Below are positions 1 through 9,426 of a stretch of 64,000 nucleotides of DNA, one piece after another. Location: the NCBI RefSeq assembly GCF_963169125.1, contig NC_084797.1, forward strand, positions 88,321,868 through 88,385,867, given 5' to 3'. How positions within the stretch are numbered: position 1 is the first letter of the stretch; every line of letters begins with the position of its first letter. Below the pieces are notes generated by a model. That model saw only the letters and a list, made by a program, of their open reading frames with translations. It had not been told where the DNA came from and did not search any database. Source of the stretch: Humulus lupulus (Eukaryota > Streptophyta > Magnoliopsida > Rosales > Cannabaceae). The position numbers and the translations under genes were made by a program.

Positions 1-247
1 TATCAAACTCATCATCAGAAACTACCCCTTCTAAATCCCCTTCATTCTCATCCTCCCTTTGGTGTACCCTACCCCTCCTTGGTCTCCGTTGTGCCCCCTC
101 TTCTACCCTATCCAACCGCTCATGTATTTGCTCACACTCCTCCCTCAACATCCTCCTCATCTCCCCCATTAAAGCTTCAATTTGTAGATTTGGAACTGTA
201 GGTGGTGGAGCGTCATTGCCTGCATTTCTTTCTGTATTTTGTGACAT
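1..247 (-). CDS. N-terminal gag fragment of a C-family element
   Basis: Reading leftwards from an ATG at 247-245 the frame is open to the window edge (82 codons). The protein starts MSQNTERNAGN and continues through MGEMRRMLREE to an acidic stretch ending near VSDDEFD. The copy in element C has the same start but a stop (TAA, 19181-19183) where this copy keeps CAA, so this copy is the better-preserved one here. Gag would form the virus-like particle. The rest of the gene lies outside the window, so function cannot be judged. Confidence 0.75.
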   Translation of the reverse strand, partial: MSQNTERNAGNDAPPPTVPNLQIEALMGEMRRMLREECEQIHERLDRVEEGAQRRPRRGRVHQREDENEGDLEGVVSDDEFD

Positions 248-483
248 GATGGAGAATCTGCAAAACAATAAGGTTAACACTAAGAATAAGAGAAACTCAA
301 TCCCAATTCAGATGCAATAATTTATTTTCTTCTTCTTTCTTTTCTTTCTTTCTTTCTTCTTTTCTTTTCTTTTTTCTTTGATTTCTCAAATGCAGATGCA
401 AGGAACGATTCGAAAGCAAAATGAATCGGTTTTTCACAAGAGAAACAATGGAGAATCAAAAAGAAAAGAGAAACAATGCAGAT

Positions 484-890
484 TCGGATTTCACAAAAAG
501 AAAAGACAAAACCCAACCCACTTTCAGATTTAACACTAAGAATAAGAGAAACTCAATCCCAATTCAGATTTCACAATAAGAACAATAGAAACTCAAACCC
601 AATTTCAGATTTCACAATAAGAATAAGATAACTCAATCCCAATTTCAGATTTCACAATAAGGACAAGATAACTCAATCCCAATTCGAATTTCACAACAAG
701 AACAAGAGAAACCCAAGGCAAAATTCGGATTTCAAAAGAAAAGCAAAAGAAACTCAATGAAAATTCGGATTTCACAATATGAACTAGAAAAAAAACCAAT
801 GCAAATTCAGATTCCACAATTAGAACAAGAGAAACCCAAAGCACATTCGAATTTCACAACAAAACAAGAGGAACTCTATGAAAATTCGGT
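484..890 (-). repeat. ~40-bp minisatellite in C-family leader
   Basis: About ten imperfect units of roughly 40 bp, each starting like 'agatttcacaataagaac' and ending in 'actcaatcccaattc' (for example near 525, 566, 607, 648, 687, 728, 768, 810, 850). The matching leaders at 18240-18640 and 53700-54180 carry fewer, more degraded units, so copy number varies between family members. No coding signal is seen. Confidence 0.75.
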
Positions 891-1195
891 TTTTACCATA
901 AGAACCCTAATTCATGAATTCAGAAACAAAAAGAAAACAAATTAGGGAAAATTTCAGAAACCCTAATTCAATTGCACGATTTGAACAATGAAACGAAAAA
1001 AGAGAAACAAGGAAACAAATGAAATAAGGAAATTAACAAGCTCTAGAATAGTTTTCGGATTTCACAAGGAAACAAGGACAAAGAAATCAAAACACGACTA
1101 GATGATGATTTTTTTTTTTTAATATAGAAACACGAATTGATAGAAAAACACAAAGTAAAGGATAGGCCAAACCGGATGATCCTAATCTCTGATAC

Positions 1196-1959
1196 TTGCG
1201 TCACTTTGTCAATGCCAATCAGAAGAATTGGCCGCAACTACTCGATGTAGCTCAATTTTGTTTCAACTCTCAAAAGAGTTCTTCGTCGAATAAGAGCCCT
1301 TTTGAAGTTGTTAATGGACCGCAACCACTGTTAGCCCACACAGTGGACGAATATCGCGGTCGGAACCCGCGAGCCTTTCACTTCACCAAAGACTGGAAGA
1401 AGACAACAGAGATTGCCCGAGCTTATCTAGAGAAAGCCTCAAGAAGAATGAAGAAGTGGGCAGATCAGAAGCGCAGACCACTGGAGTTCAAAGCAGGTGA
1501 GTTAGTGTTAATCAAGCTACGGCCCGAACAGTTGAGATTCCGAGGGGACAAAGACATCAGACTCGTCCGCAAGTACGAGGGTCCAGTCTCAGTCATCTAA
1601 AAAGTTGGCCTAACTTCATACAAAGTCGACCTACCCGCTTGGATGAAGATACACCCGGTCCTTCATGTCAGCAACTTGAAGCCGTATCATGAAGATCTAG
1701 CCAATCCAGAGTGCAACCAGTCAACCAGAGGAGGAGTCAGTGTTCAGCCAAGGAGCAAGCGTCAACCTGAAGAAATCCTGGCGGAAAGAACGGTCACCAC
1801 TGACCGTAAAAAGCATAAGGAATATCTGGTAAAATGGAAGGGGCTCCCTGATGACGAAATCAGCTGGGAAAGGGCGGAAGACTTGAAGAAGCTCACGCAG
1901 AAGATTGAAGATCTACAAGCTACTTCGTCGAGGGCGCCGAAAGATTAAGTGGGGGAGAG
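1196..1959 (+). pseudogene. 3' end of a second B-type pol: integrase C-terminus and chromodomain
   Basis: Nearly identical to 6507-7267 (about ten substitutions in 764 bp). It starts abruptly inside the integrase core (RHFVNANQKNW), continues through the GPY/F-type region (YEGPVSVI), then an in-frame TAA at 1598-1600, then the chromodomain frame 1643-1948 (KEYLVKWKGLPDDEISWE). It ends in the same polypurine tract (1947-1959) that abuts the LTR at 1960. It is therefore the 3' end of another copy, joined so that the LTR at 1960-2571 serves both copies. The same stop codon is found at 6906. Confidence 0.9.
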
Positions 1960-2571
1960 TGTGGCGTGCTGCCCCTTTGGCACACCCACATGGGGCCATT
2001 TTGTAATGAGCATGCCTTGGTGCTTGATCATTAGTCAAGTCTTGCACCAAGCAACCTCATGGGATAGGGTAGTTGCAGTTTTGTAATATTGCATATGTCT
2101 CCCAGACAAAAATCATATATGTTCCTGGGAAGACTTTATTTCCCTAGAAGGCTCCTTAGGGGGAGGTGACTTGGTGACTTAGGGAAGCACCATGGCCATC
2201 AGCAGATAGGGGCCAAAGATGTGTACTCCCTTGCCCTATCAAGGCTATATATTAATGAAATAACATTTATCCATACTTGCCCCTGTGTGTCCTTGTTGCT
2301 TATGTGTTACTTGTTTGTTACCTTCGTTGGGCCATTGTGTGCCACTTGCCTTGTTGTGTGCTTTGTGTTGTGTGGACGTTCCTAGGAATGACTTGCTTTG
2401 TGCTTGCTCATACTTCGTTATCGCCTGTTGCATGTCCGAGATGTGTATGTGGCTAACCGCTGAGTTTGTTTGCCTGTAGGTGTGTGATGTAGGCTGACTT
2501 GCTAGCTTGAAGAGTCTGCAAGTGCCGCACGTTCCGTCTAGTTGGAATACCCAAATAGCCGGCCCGTGACA
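1960..2571 (+). repeat. 5' LTR of element B (shared with the upstream B fragment)
   Basis: 612 bp, starts TGTGGCGTGC and ends CCCGTGACA. The polypurine tract of the upstream fragment lies directly before it and the primer site directly after it, so it is the 3' LTR of one copy and the 5' LTR of the next. It contains a TATA-like 'tatatattaa' near 2246. Small Cys-rich frames inside it are not genes. Confidence 0.93.
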
Positions 2572-2573
2572 GT

Positions 2574-2587
2574 TGGTATCAGAGCCA
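2574..2587 (+). other. Primer binding site, tRNA-iMet type (element B)
   Basis: TGGTATCAGAGCCA, two bases after the LTR end. This matches the 3' end complement of plant initiator tRNA-Met, the usual minus-strand primer of Ty3 chromoviruses. Confidence 0.9.
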
Positions 2588-2616
2588 AGTTAGAAAGCAC
2601 TTGGCAAAAACACACT

Positions 2617-3786
2617 ATGGTGAGCAACACTCAGAGGATCGAAGCTCTTGAGAAGCGAGTAGGGGAACTAGATGGCCTGGACGAGAGGGTCAAGGATCTT
2701 TCCTCTGCAAGTCAGGACTCAGGTTCGTCTGATGCAAACAATCGCATAGCTGCGTTGGAGAAGGAGAATGATGTTCTTCTATCCAGAATTATCGCGTTGG
2801 AGAAAAGAAACACTCCAACAAGTACTTCTGTTTCCCCTCGGTGGGAAAAGCGCGTCACGGCAGTGGAGCGCATGCTAAAGGAACAAGAAATTTCAATAAA
2901 TGACACGACGGAAGATTGCAGGGAGGCAGTCGGTGTACTCAGAGAAGAAATGGCTGAGCTGTCTGCCAAGGTAAACCTGACCATGCGAGCGGTTGGGAAT
3001 GCCCCTGCAACAGGGCCGATAGGTATGGAATATGGCCGAGCCAAAGTACCCGAGCCGAGGCCCTATAATGGGGCCAGAGACGCAAAGGATTTGGAGAATT
3101 TCCTCTTTGACATGGAACATTACTTTAGAGTCGTGCGGGCCGATTCGGAAGAGGGAAAGGTCGCCATGGCTACCATGTATTTGTCGGGGGATGCCAAGGT
3201 GTGGTGGAGGACCAAGTATGATGATATAGAGAATGGCAGGTGTACCATCACTTCTTGGGCGGACCTGAAGAGGGAATTAAAGATGCAGTTTCTGCCAGAA
3301 AATGTAGTTTACATAGCTCGTCGCCAGTTACGAGAGCTTAAACAAGTCGGGACAGTCCGAGAGTATGTAAAGAGATTTTCGGGACTGATGCTCGATATTA
3401 AAGACATGTCCGAAGTGGACAGGCTCTTCTGCTTCCTCGAGGGATTGAAACCGTGGGCCAAGCAAGAACTTCAAAGACAGCGGGTGACCGATCTGGCCAC
3501 CGCTCAAGCTGCTGCCGAATGCTTAACAGACTACACTCCGGAGAGTAGCCTGCCGAAAAGGGCTACCCCTCCAGCCAGCTCAAGTAGCGCCGGGAGTAAG
3601 AAGTCTGGGAAGTCCTGGCAGGGTAAGAGTGGGGGAGAGAAGAGGACAGCTGAGTCCAATTCTTCCAGTGGGACAGATGCTGCTGTAGGGAAGAAGCCGC
3701 TAGCTTGTTGGATTTGCAAAGGCCCACACAAGTCGGCAGTTTGCCAATTCCGGGGCAAGCTGAATGCCCTCATCGGCCAAGAATAA
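2617..3786 (+). CDS. Gag of element B
   Basis: 389 codons from ATG 2617 (MVSNTQRIEALEKRV); the upstream in-frame ATG at 2542 lies in the LTR and is rejected. The order is an N-terminal coiled coil (heptad-rich, residues ~5-125), the retrotransposon gag core with VWWRTKYDD and VREYVKRFSGLM (~165-320), a basic Ser/Lys linker, and a zinc knuckle CWICKGPHKSAVC near the C-terminus. The knuckle spacing CX2CX3HX4C is one residue shorter than the usual CX2CX4HX4C. The frame ends in TAA (3784-3786) and the protease frame continues in the same phase directly after it, so gag and pol are separated only by this stop. Confidence 0.88.
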   Translation: MVSNTQRIEALEKRVGELDGLDERVKDLSSASQDSGSSDANNRIAALEKENDVLLSRIIALEKRNTPTSTSVSPRWEKRVTAVERMLKEQEISINDTTEDCREAVGVLREEMAELSAKVNLTMRAVGNAPATGPIGMEYGRAKVPEPRPYNGARDAKDLENFLFDMEHYFRVVRADSEEGKVAMATMYLSGDAKVWWRTKYDDIENGRCTITSWADLKRELKMQFLPENVVYIARRQLRELKQVGTVREYVKRFSGLMLDIKDMSEVDRLFCFLEGLKPWAKQELQRQRVTDLATAQAAAECLTDYTPESSLPKRATPPASSSSAGSKKSGKSWQGKSGGEKRTAESNSSSGTDAAVGKKPLACWICKGPHKSAVCQFRGKLNALIGQE

Positions 3787-5436
3787 CGGGGTGAAGGAGA
3801 AGAGGAAGAAGAAGAGTACGCGCACATGGGCGCTGTCCGCCTGTTGAACGCTCTCAAGAAGCATGGCGAGAAAGGGAAGAAGACCCTGGGGAAAGGGCTA
3901 ATTTTCGTGGATGCCGCTATCAATGGCAAGCCTGCCAAAAGCGTGATGATTGATACTGGCGCCACCCACAGCTTCATCTCTGAACTCGAAGCAAAGCGAC
4001 TGGGACTAAAGCTGGAGAAAGATGCAGGCCGCATGAAGGCGGTCAACTCCAAAGCCTTGGCCACAACTGGCGTGGCTAAAGGGGTAAAAGTGAAAATCGA
4101 CACGTGGGAAGGGCAGACTGATTTGGTGGTCATCCATATGGACGACTTCGATGTAGTTTTGGGAATGGACCTTCTAACCGAGAAAGGTGCCATTCCAATT
4201 CCTGCCACTGGAAGCTTACTCATAATGGGAGAGACTCCTTCAATGGTACCTGCAAAGGTGAAACCACCCCCTGCTGTGAAGCTTCTATCAGCTTTACAGT
4301 TCAAGAAGGGTGTGAGGAAGCAGGAGCCCACTTATGTAGCTGTACCCACCGTGTTCGAAGAAGTAGTGGAAGAAATTGTTCCACTAGAAATTACGAGGGT
4401 CTTAAAGGTGTATGGGGATGTGATGCCAGATAAACTCCCCAAAGCCTTGCCACCAAAGGGGGGGATTGATCACCAAATAGAGCTGGTGCCCGGGGCGAAA
4501 CCTCCAACAAAAGCGCCATACAGAATGGCACCCCCTGAGCTAGAAGAATTGAGGAAGCAATTAAAAGAGCTATTGGAGGCAGGCTTCATCAGATCGTCGA
4601 AGGCGCCATATGGCGCACCGGTGCTATTCCAGAAGAAGCACGATGGGAGCTTGAGACTATGCATCGACTATAGGGCTCTCAATAAGGTGACAGTTCGCAA
4701 CACATACCCCATTCCTCTAATCGCTGATTTGTTCGACCAGCTAAGTGGAGCCAAATACTTCACAAAGTTGGACTTGAGATCGGGCTATTATCAGGTGAGG
4801 ATTGCAGATGGGGATGAACCAAAGACTACGTGTGTTACTCGATACGGAGCATTTGAGTTTCGAGTAATGCCGTTTGGGTTGACAAATGCACCTGCTACCT
4901 TCTGTACACTAATGAACCAAGTATTCCACGAGTATCTAGATAAGTTCGTGGTGGTGTACTTGGATGACATCGTGGTTTATAGCGCCTCGATTGAAGAGCA
5001 TCAAGAACACTTGGCTCAAGTGTTTCAGAAGTTGAGAGAGAACCAGCTATATGTGAAGCGAGAGAAATGCTCGTTCGCACAGGAGAGCATCAAGTTCTTA
5101 GGCCACGTGGTGGAACGTGGCCGTATTCGTATGGATCTAGAGAAGGTGAGGGCAATCCAGGAATGGAAAGCCCCCACAAACGTGAAAGAACTCCGCTCCT
5201 TCTTGGGCCTAGCCAACTACTATAGACGATTTGTGGACGGCTACTCAAGAAGGGTGACACCCTTGACCGACCTTCTGAAAAAGGGTATGATTTGGGCGTG
5301 GACTGACAAGTGTGCTGAAGCGTTCAGGAGTTTGAAAGAAGCCATGATGAAGGATCCTGTTCTTGCCTTGCCAACTATTAGCAAGCCCTTCGAAGTACAG
5401 ACAGATGCATCAGATTATGCTCTGGAGGGGTACTAG
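3787..5436 (+). pseudogene. Pol of element B: protease and reverse transcriptase
   Basis: In phase with gag after the TAA at 3784. An acidic linker precedes the aspartic protease with its catalytic [10 protein letters not shown] and the later VVLGMDLL. The reverse transcriptase follows: [34 protein letters not shown] and the catalytic VYLDDIVVY around 4950-4980. The frame reaches the start of RNase H ([10 protein letters not shown]) and then meets a stop at 5434-5436, caused by a 1-nt loss near 5424 relative to the downstream phase. Apart from this and the gag/pol stop the region looks undamaged. Confidence 0.9.
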
Positions 5437-6908
5437 TACAAGAGGACCACCCGGTCGCATACGAAAGTCGCAAGCTGTCTGAAGCTGAGAGGAGGTATAC
5501 TGCCCAGGAGAAGGAGCTCCTCGCAGTTATACATTGCTTGCGAGTGTGGAGGCATTACTTGCTGGGGTCAAAGTTTGTGGTGAAGACGGATAATGCAGTT
5601 GTGAGTCATTTCCTTACTCAGCCGAAGCTGACCCCTAAGCAGGCTCGATGGCAGGAGTTTGTGGTGGAATTCGACTTCCGTTTTGAGCACAGGGCAGGAT
5701 GCTTGAACCAGGCAGCTGACGCCTTGAGTCGCAAAGCGGAGTTGGCGACTCTAAAGATCATGGCTAGTTTATCGGCTAGCGTGGTGAACACTCCACTCAA
5801 GGAACGCATTAAAGAAAACCTAGAGAAAGACCCAGTTGTCAGGACCATCCTGAAGCTCGTAAAAGAAGGCAAGACTCGCCAGTTCTGGGTGGAGGATGAC
5901 CTTCTGTGGGCTAAAGGGGGGCACTTGTATGTTCCAAAAGCTAAAGATTTGCGAAGGACATTACTAAGCGAGTGTCATGACACTCTGTGGGCAGGTCATC
6001 CAGGGTGGCAGAGAACCCATGCCCTTTTGAAGCAGGGATACTACTGGCCACAAATGCGGGACGATGTAGTGGAGTACACCAAGACCTGTCTGGTCTGCCA
6101 GCAAGATAAGGTCGATAGGAACAAGACACCTGGGTTGTTGGAGCCCTTGCGAGTCCCAAGCCGACCGTGGGAGAGCATGTCGCTTGACTTTATCACCAGT
6201 CTTCCGAAGACAGGAGATTTAAGTGCGATCTTGGTGGTCGTGGATAGATTCTCGAAGTATGCAACATTCATCCCAGTGTCGAAGTACTGTTCGGCAGAAG
6301 AGACAGCCAGACAATTTTTCAAACATATTGTCAAATATTGGGGAGTGCCCCAGAACATAGTCAGTGACCGAGATGGAAGATTCACGGGGACGTTTTGGTC
6401 CGAATTATTCAATCTCTTGGGGTCACAGCTGAATATTTCCTCGAGCTACCATTTGCAGACAGATGGGCAGACAGAAAGATTCAACGGGATGTTGGAAGAG
6501 TACTTGCGTCACTTTGTCAATGCCAATCAGAAGAATTGGCCGCAACTACTCGATGTAGCTCAATTTTGTTTCAACTCTCAAAAGAGTTCTTCATCGAATA
6601 AGAGCCCTTTTGAAGTTGTTAATGGACCGCAACCACTGTTAGCCCACACAGTGGATGAATATCGCGGTCGAAACCCGCGAGCCTTTCACTTCACCAAAGA
6701 CTGGAAGAAGACAACAGAGATTTCCCGAGCTTATCTAGAGAAAGCCTCAAGAAGAATGAAGAAGTGGGCAGATCAGAAGCGCAGACCACTGGAGTTCAAA
6801 GCAGGTGACTTAGTGTTAATCAAGCTGCGGCCCGAACAGTTGAGATTCCGAGGGGACAAAGACATCAGACTCATCCGCAAGTATGAGGGTCCAGTCTCAG
6901 TCATCTAA
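5437..6908 (+). pseudogene. Pol of element B: RNase H and integrase
   Basis: Continues the RT frame in a shifted phase. RNase H remainder (RVWRHYLLGSKF, KTDNAVVSHFL, NQAADALSRK); integrase zinc domain with H-H-C-C (CHDTLWAGHPG ... CLVCQQDK); catalytic core with DFITSLPK, SDRDGRFTGTFW and TDGQTERFNG supplying D, D and E. In SSSYHLQTDGQ the family's usual proline after His is Leu. The frame then passes the GPY/F region (YEGPVSVI) and meets TAA at 6906-6908, so any chromodomain product would need readthrough. Confidence 0.9.
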
Positions 6909-7256
6909 AAAGTTGGCCTAACTTCATACAAAGTCGACCTACCCGCTTGGATGAAGATACACCCGGTCCTTCACGTCAGCAACTTGAAGCCGTATCATGA
7001 AGATCCAGCCAATCCAGAGTGCAACCAGTCAACCAGAGGAGGAGTCAGTGTTCAGCCAAGGAGCAAGCGTCAACCTGAAGAAATCCTGGCGGAAAGAACG
7101 GTCACCACTGACCGTAAAAAGCATAAGGAATATCTGGTAAAATGGAAGGGGCTCCCTGATGACGAAATCAGCTGGGAAAGGGCGGAAGACTTGAAGAAGC
7201 TCACGCAGAAGATTGAAGATCTACAAGCTACTTCGTCGAGGGCGCCGAAAGATTAA
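6909..7256 (+). pseudogene. Integrase tail and chromodomain of element B
   Basis: Same phase as the integrase frame, after the TAA at 6906. It reads KVGLTSYKVDLPAWMKIHP, then the typical HVSNLKPYHED, then a canonical chromodomain (AERTVTTDRKKHKEYLVKW, WKGLPDDEISWE, then AEDLKKL). Chromodomains at the integrase C-terminus steer chromoviruses to modified histones; the aromatic positions Y, W and W are present. The upstream fragment 1643-1948 has the same domain with one amino-acid change (L/P), so the domain is conserved despite the stop before it. Confidence 0.88.
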
Positions 7257-7267
7257 GTGGGGGAGAG
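7255..7267 (+). other. Polypurine tract of element B
   Basis: AAGTGGGGGAGAG directly before the 3' LTR; the identical sequence lies at 1947-1959 before the other LTR. Confidence 0.85.
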
Positions 7268-7881
7268 TGTGGCGTGCTGCCCCTTTGGCACACCCACATG
7301 GGGCCATTTTGTAATGAGCATGCCTTGGTGCTTGATCATTAGTCAAGTCTTGCACCAAGCAACCTCATGGGATAGGGTAGTGGCAGTTTTGTAATATTGC
7401 ATATGTCTCCCAGACAAAAATCATATATGTTCCTGGGAAGACTTTATTTCCCTAGAAGGCTCCTTAGGGGGAGGTGACCTGGTGACTTAGGGAAGCACCA
7501 TGGCCATCAGCAGATAGGGGCCAAAGCTGTGTACTCCCTTGCCCTATCAAGGCTATATATTAATGAAATAACATTTATCCATACTTGCCCCTGTGTGCTT
7601 CCTTGTTGCTTATGTGTTACTTGTTTGTTACCTTTGTTGGGCCATTGTGTGCCACTTGCCTTGTTGTGTGCTTTGTGTTGTGTGGACGTTCCTAGGAATG
7701 ACTTGCTTTGTGCTTGCTCATACTTCGTTATCGACTGTTGCATGTCCGAGATGTGTATGTGGCTAACCGCTGAGTTTGTTTGCCTGTAGGTGTGTGTTGT
7801 AGGCTGACTTGCTAGCTTGAAGAGTCTGCAATTGCCGCACATTCCGTCTAGTTGGAATACCCAAATAGCCGGCCCGTGACA
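7268..7881 (+). repeat. 3' LTR of element B
   Basis: 614 bp, same ends as 1960-2571, differing at about nine positions plus a 2-bp indel near 7597. The next base belongs to element D; no duplicated target is visible because the left partner is lost. Confidence 0.93.
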
Positions 7882-7883
7882 CC

Positions 7884-8429
7884 CAGCAGCGATCAGTTGA
7901 TTACAAGGAGTTGATCAAGGTCCTAAATGATCAACTCGTGGAGGCTCGAGCAAAAACGGACGCTCTTCAGTCCCAGCTAGAATAGGCGGAGACGACTGTA
8001 ACTGAGCAAAATGAGTCTCTCAAGGGGTTGGCTGATGGGAATGATCAGCTAACCAAAGCCAACAAATCCTTGACTGATCGGCTAGACAGACTGACTCGTG
8101 AGAACGAGGGATTAGCTCGCGAGAACGAGGGACTAATTTGCGAGAATGAAGAGCTGAAGCAAGAGAAGGAGGCCGATCTAACTCGCTACGAGGAGACCTG
8201 CTTCAACTGCTTCTACCAGGTGTGGAAGCTAAATAAACCCCTCAAGCTCGACTTTCTGACCGATGAAATCCAGGAAGAGGAGCTCGCCAGGTGTGAGGCC
8301 AGGGCTGCTGAGGAAGCTGCTAATCCTACTGGCCCTACACCTGCCTCCTCTACACTATCATTCCGAGCGAGAGGAGCAACTGAGGCCAAGGAGGGGGTTG
8401 ATCAGCCTACTAGAGCAACACGCCAGTGA
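7884..8429 (+). pseudogene. Truncated antisense accessory ORF of the Tat-type element
   Basis: Open in one frame from the LTR junction to TGA 8427 apart from a TAG at 7983-7985. The first part is a coiled coil rich in Leu, Glu and Asn with repeated RENEGLA/CENEELK units (8095-8165); the second part reads CFNCFYQVWKLNKPLK and EEELARCEARAAEEAA, then a Ser/Thr/Pro-rich end. It lies between pol and the lost 3' LTR of D and runs opposite to it. Tat elements such as maize Grande are known to carry such antisense ORFs, so that is my reading. The N-terminal part was removed where element B now begins. Function is unknown. Confidence 0.6.
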
Positions 8430-9426
8430 CTCCTAGAGAGCTCCTGCACGACCAGTTGTAGTCCTACCAGTTTTTATCATAGTTTGTTTTATTTTTTATA
8501 CTTTTGCTCGTATGATTGAGCTGTTTGGCACTTGCACTTTACTTTTCTTTTTTGGCTAGCTTGAAACTTTTAAATCTTTTTACATTTAAGACATTACAAG
8601 TTTATTGTGAATAGTAAAGTTTCTATATGCCCTTAGAAATTCTAAACATTTCATAAGTCCATACTAAATATACTTCCTCATGCTCTTATTGCTCTAACAT
8701 TTTATGAGCATAACTTTTATTATCACACGAATATCTGTTTCTAACTTGAAATTTTAAAAATTTCAAGTTACTTAAGCTTTGTCAAACAAGTTACCTTAAT
8801 GGTCTTTTTAGACTTCCAAATTTACAAGTCAGCCAAAAAACAGATATCTTTGCTCGTGCTCCTATTGCCTGTGTTGAAGTGCACGCCAGTATACTCTATG
8901 TGCCCCCCAAGTGATTGAGGGTTAAAAAATCCTTGATCACTTGCTACTTGACCGAATTTGTCCGAGCAGTGACTACTCGTGAAACACATAGAATATACAA
9001 ACATATTTTAGTAGTTAACTACTACAAAAACATGCAACTATTTAAATGTTGGTCTTTCATCTCATGATACCGACCAGTTGAACACTGTCCGGTATATATG
9101 TATTTTTAGCTTTTTAGAAGACCTGTTTTGTTTAAATCATAATGACAGTTGAACACTGCCAAGTAAGAATAATCAACACATATGCAAAATTTGTAGCAAG
9201 ATTCGACCACGCTGCGCGTGATCTCTTTTATTACTCGTAATAATAAATGACAAAACGTGTCTAACAACGAGTTTCAAACAAAATAACATTGTTCAAAATA
9301 ACATGACTGGTTAGCAAATAGCCAGTTCACAAACAAAAAACTTAAATAACAAGTTAAGCACTTGATACAAAGCTACTACTATGTAAGCAGTATTTATTGA
9401 TAATATTTCCTCAAGTGCTCGCCATT
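8430..9426. other. Non-coding 3' region of element D
   Basis: AT-rich DNA between the antisense ORF and the end of the D integrase. Two short related stretches containing 'agttgaacactg' occur near 9077 and 9148. I see no gene, LTR end or convincing regulatory signal. Confidence 0.6.

Larger units (their letters stand above)
1..1195 (-). mobile_element. 5' internal fragment of a C-family (CRM-like Ty3/gypsy) element
   Basis: Reverse-complement match to the leader and gag start of the element at 17272-21907 (its 18083-19365). The fragment begins at the primer-site side near 1193 (gatac, the complement of ggtatc), so the adjoining LTR is missing, and it runs off the left edge inside gag. It abuts an unrelated element at 1196 with no target duplication, so this end was made by deletion or recombination and not by integration. 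Confidence 0.85.
1960..7881 (+). mobile_element. Ty3/gypsy chromovirus B, nearly complete
   Basis: A 5.9-kb element: LTR (1960-2571), iMet-type primer site (2574), gag, protease, reverse transcriptase, RNase H, integrase, chromodomain, polypurine tract (7255-7267), LTR (7268-7881). Domain order PR-RT-RH-INT-CHD and the chromodomain make it a chromovirus. The short LTRs and compact size would fit Galadriel- or Reina-type elements, but I cannot decide between them. LTRs differ by about nine substitutions and one 2-bp indel. Three lesions break the coding region: TAA 3784, a frameshift near 5424 and TAA 6906. Target duplications cannot be tested because the left side is another B copy. Confidence 0.9.

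Noticed and set aside
2285..2479. Small Cys-rich protein (64 codons; also at 7529-7789)
   Set aside because: Lies inside the B LTRs; frame and length differ between the two LTRs, and there is no gene context.
2542..2616. Gag start at the upstream ATG 2542
   Set aside because: This ATG lies in the LTR and would read through the primer site; ATG 2617 gives a normal gag start.
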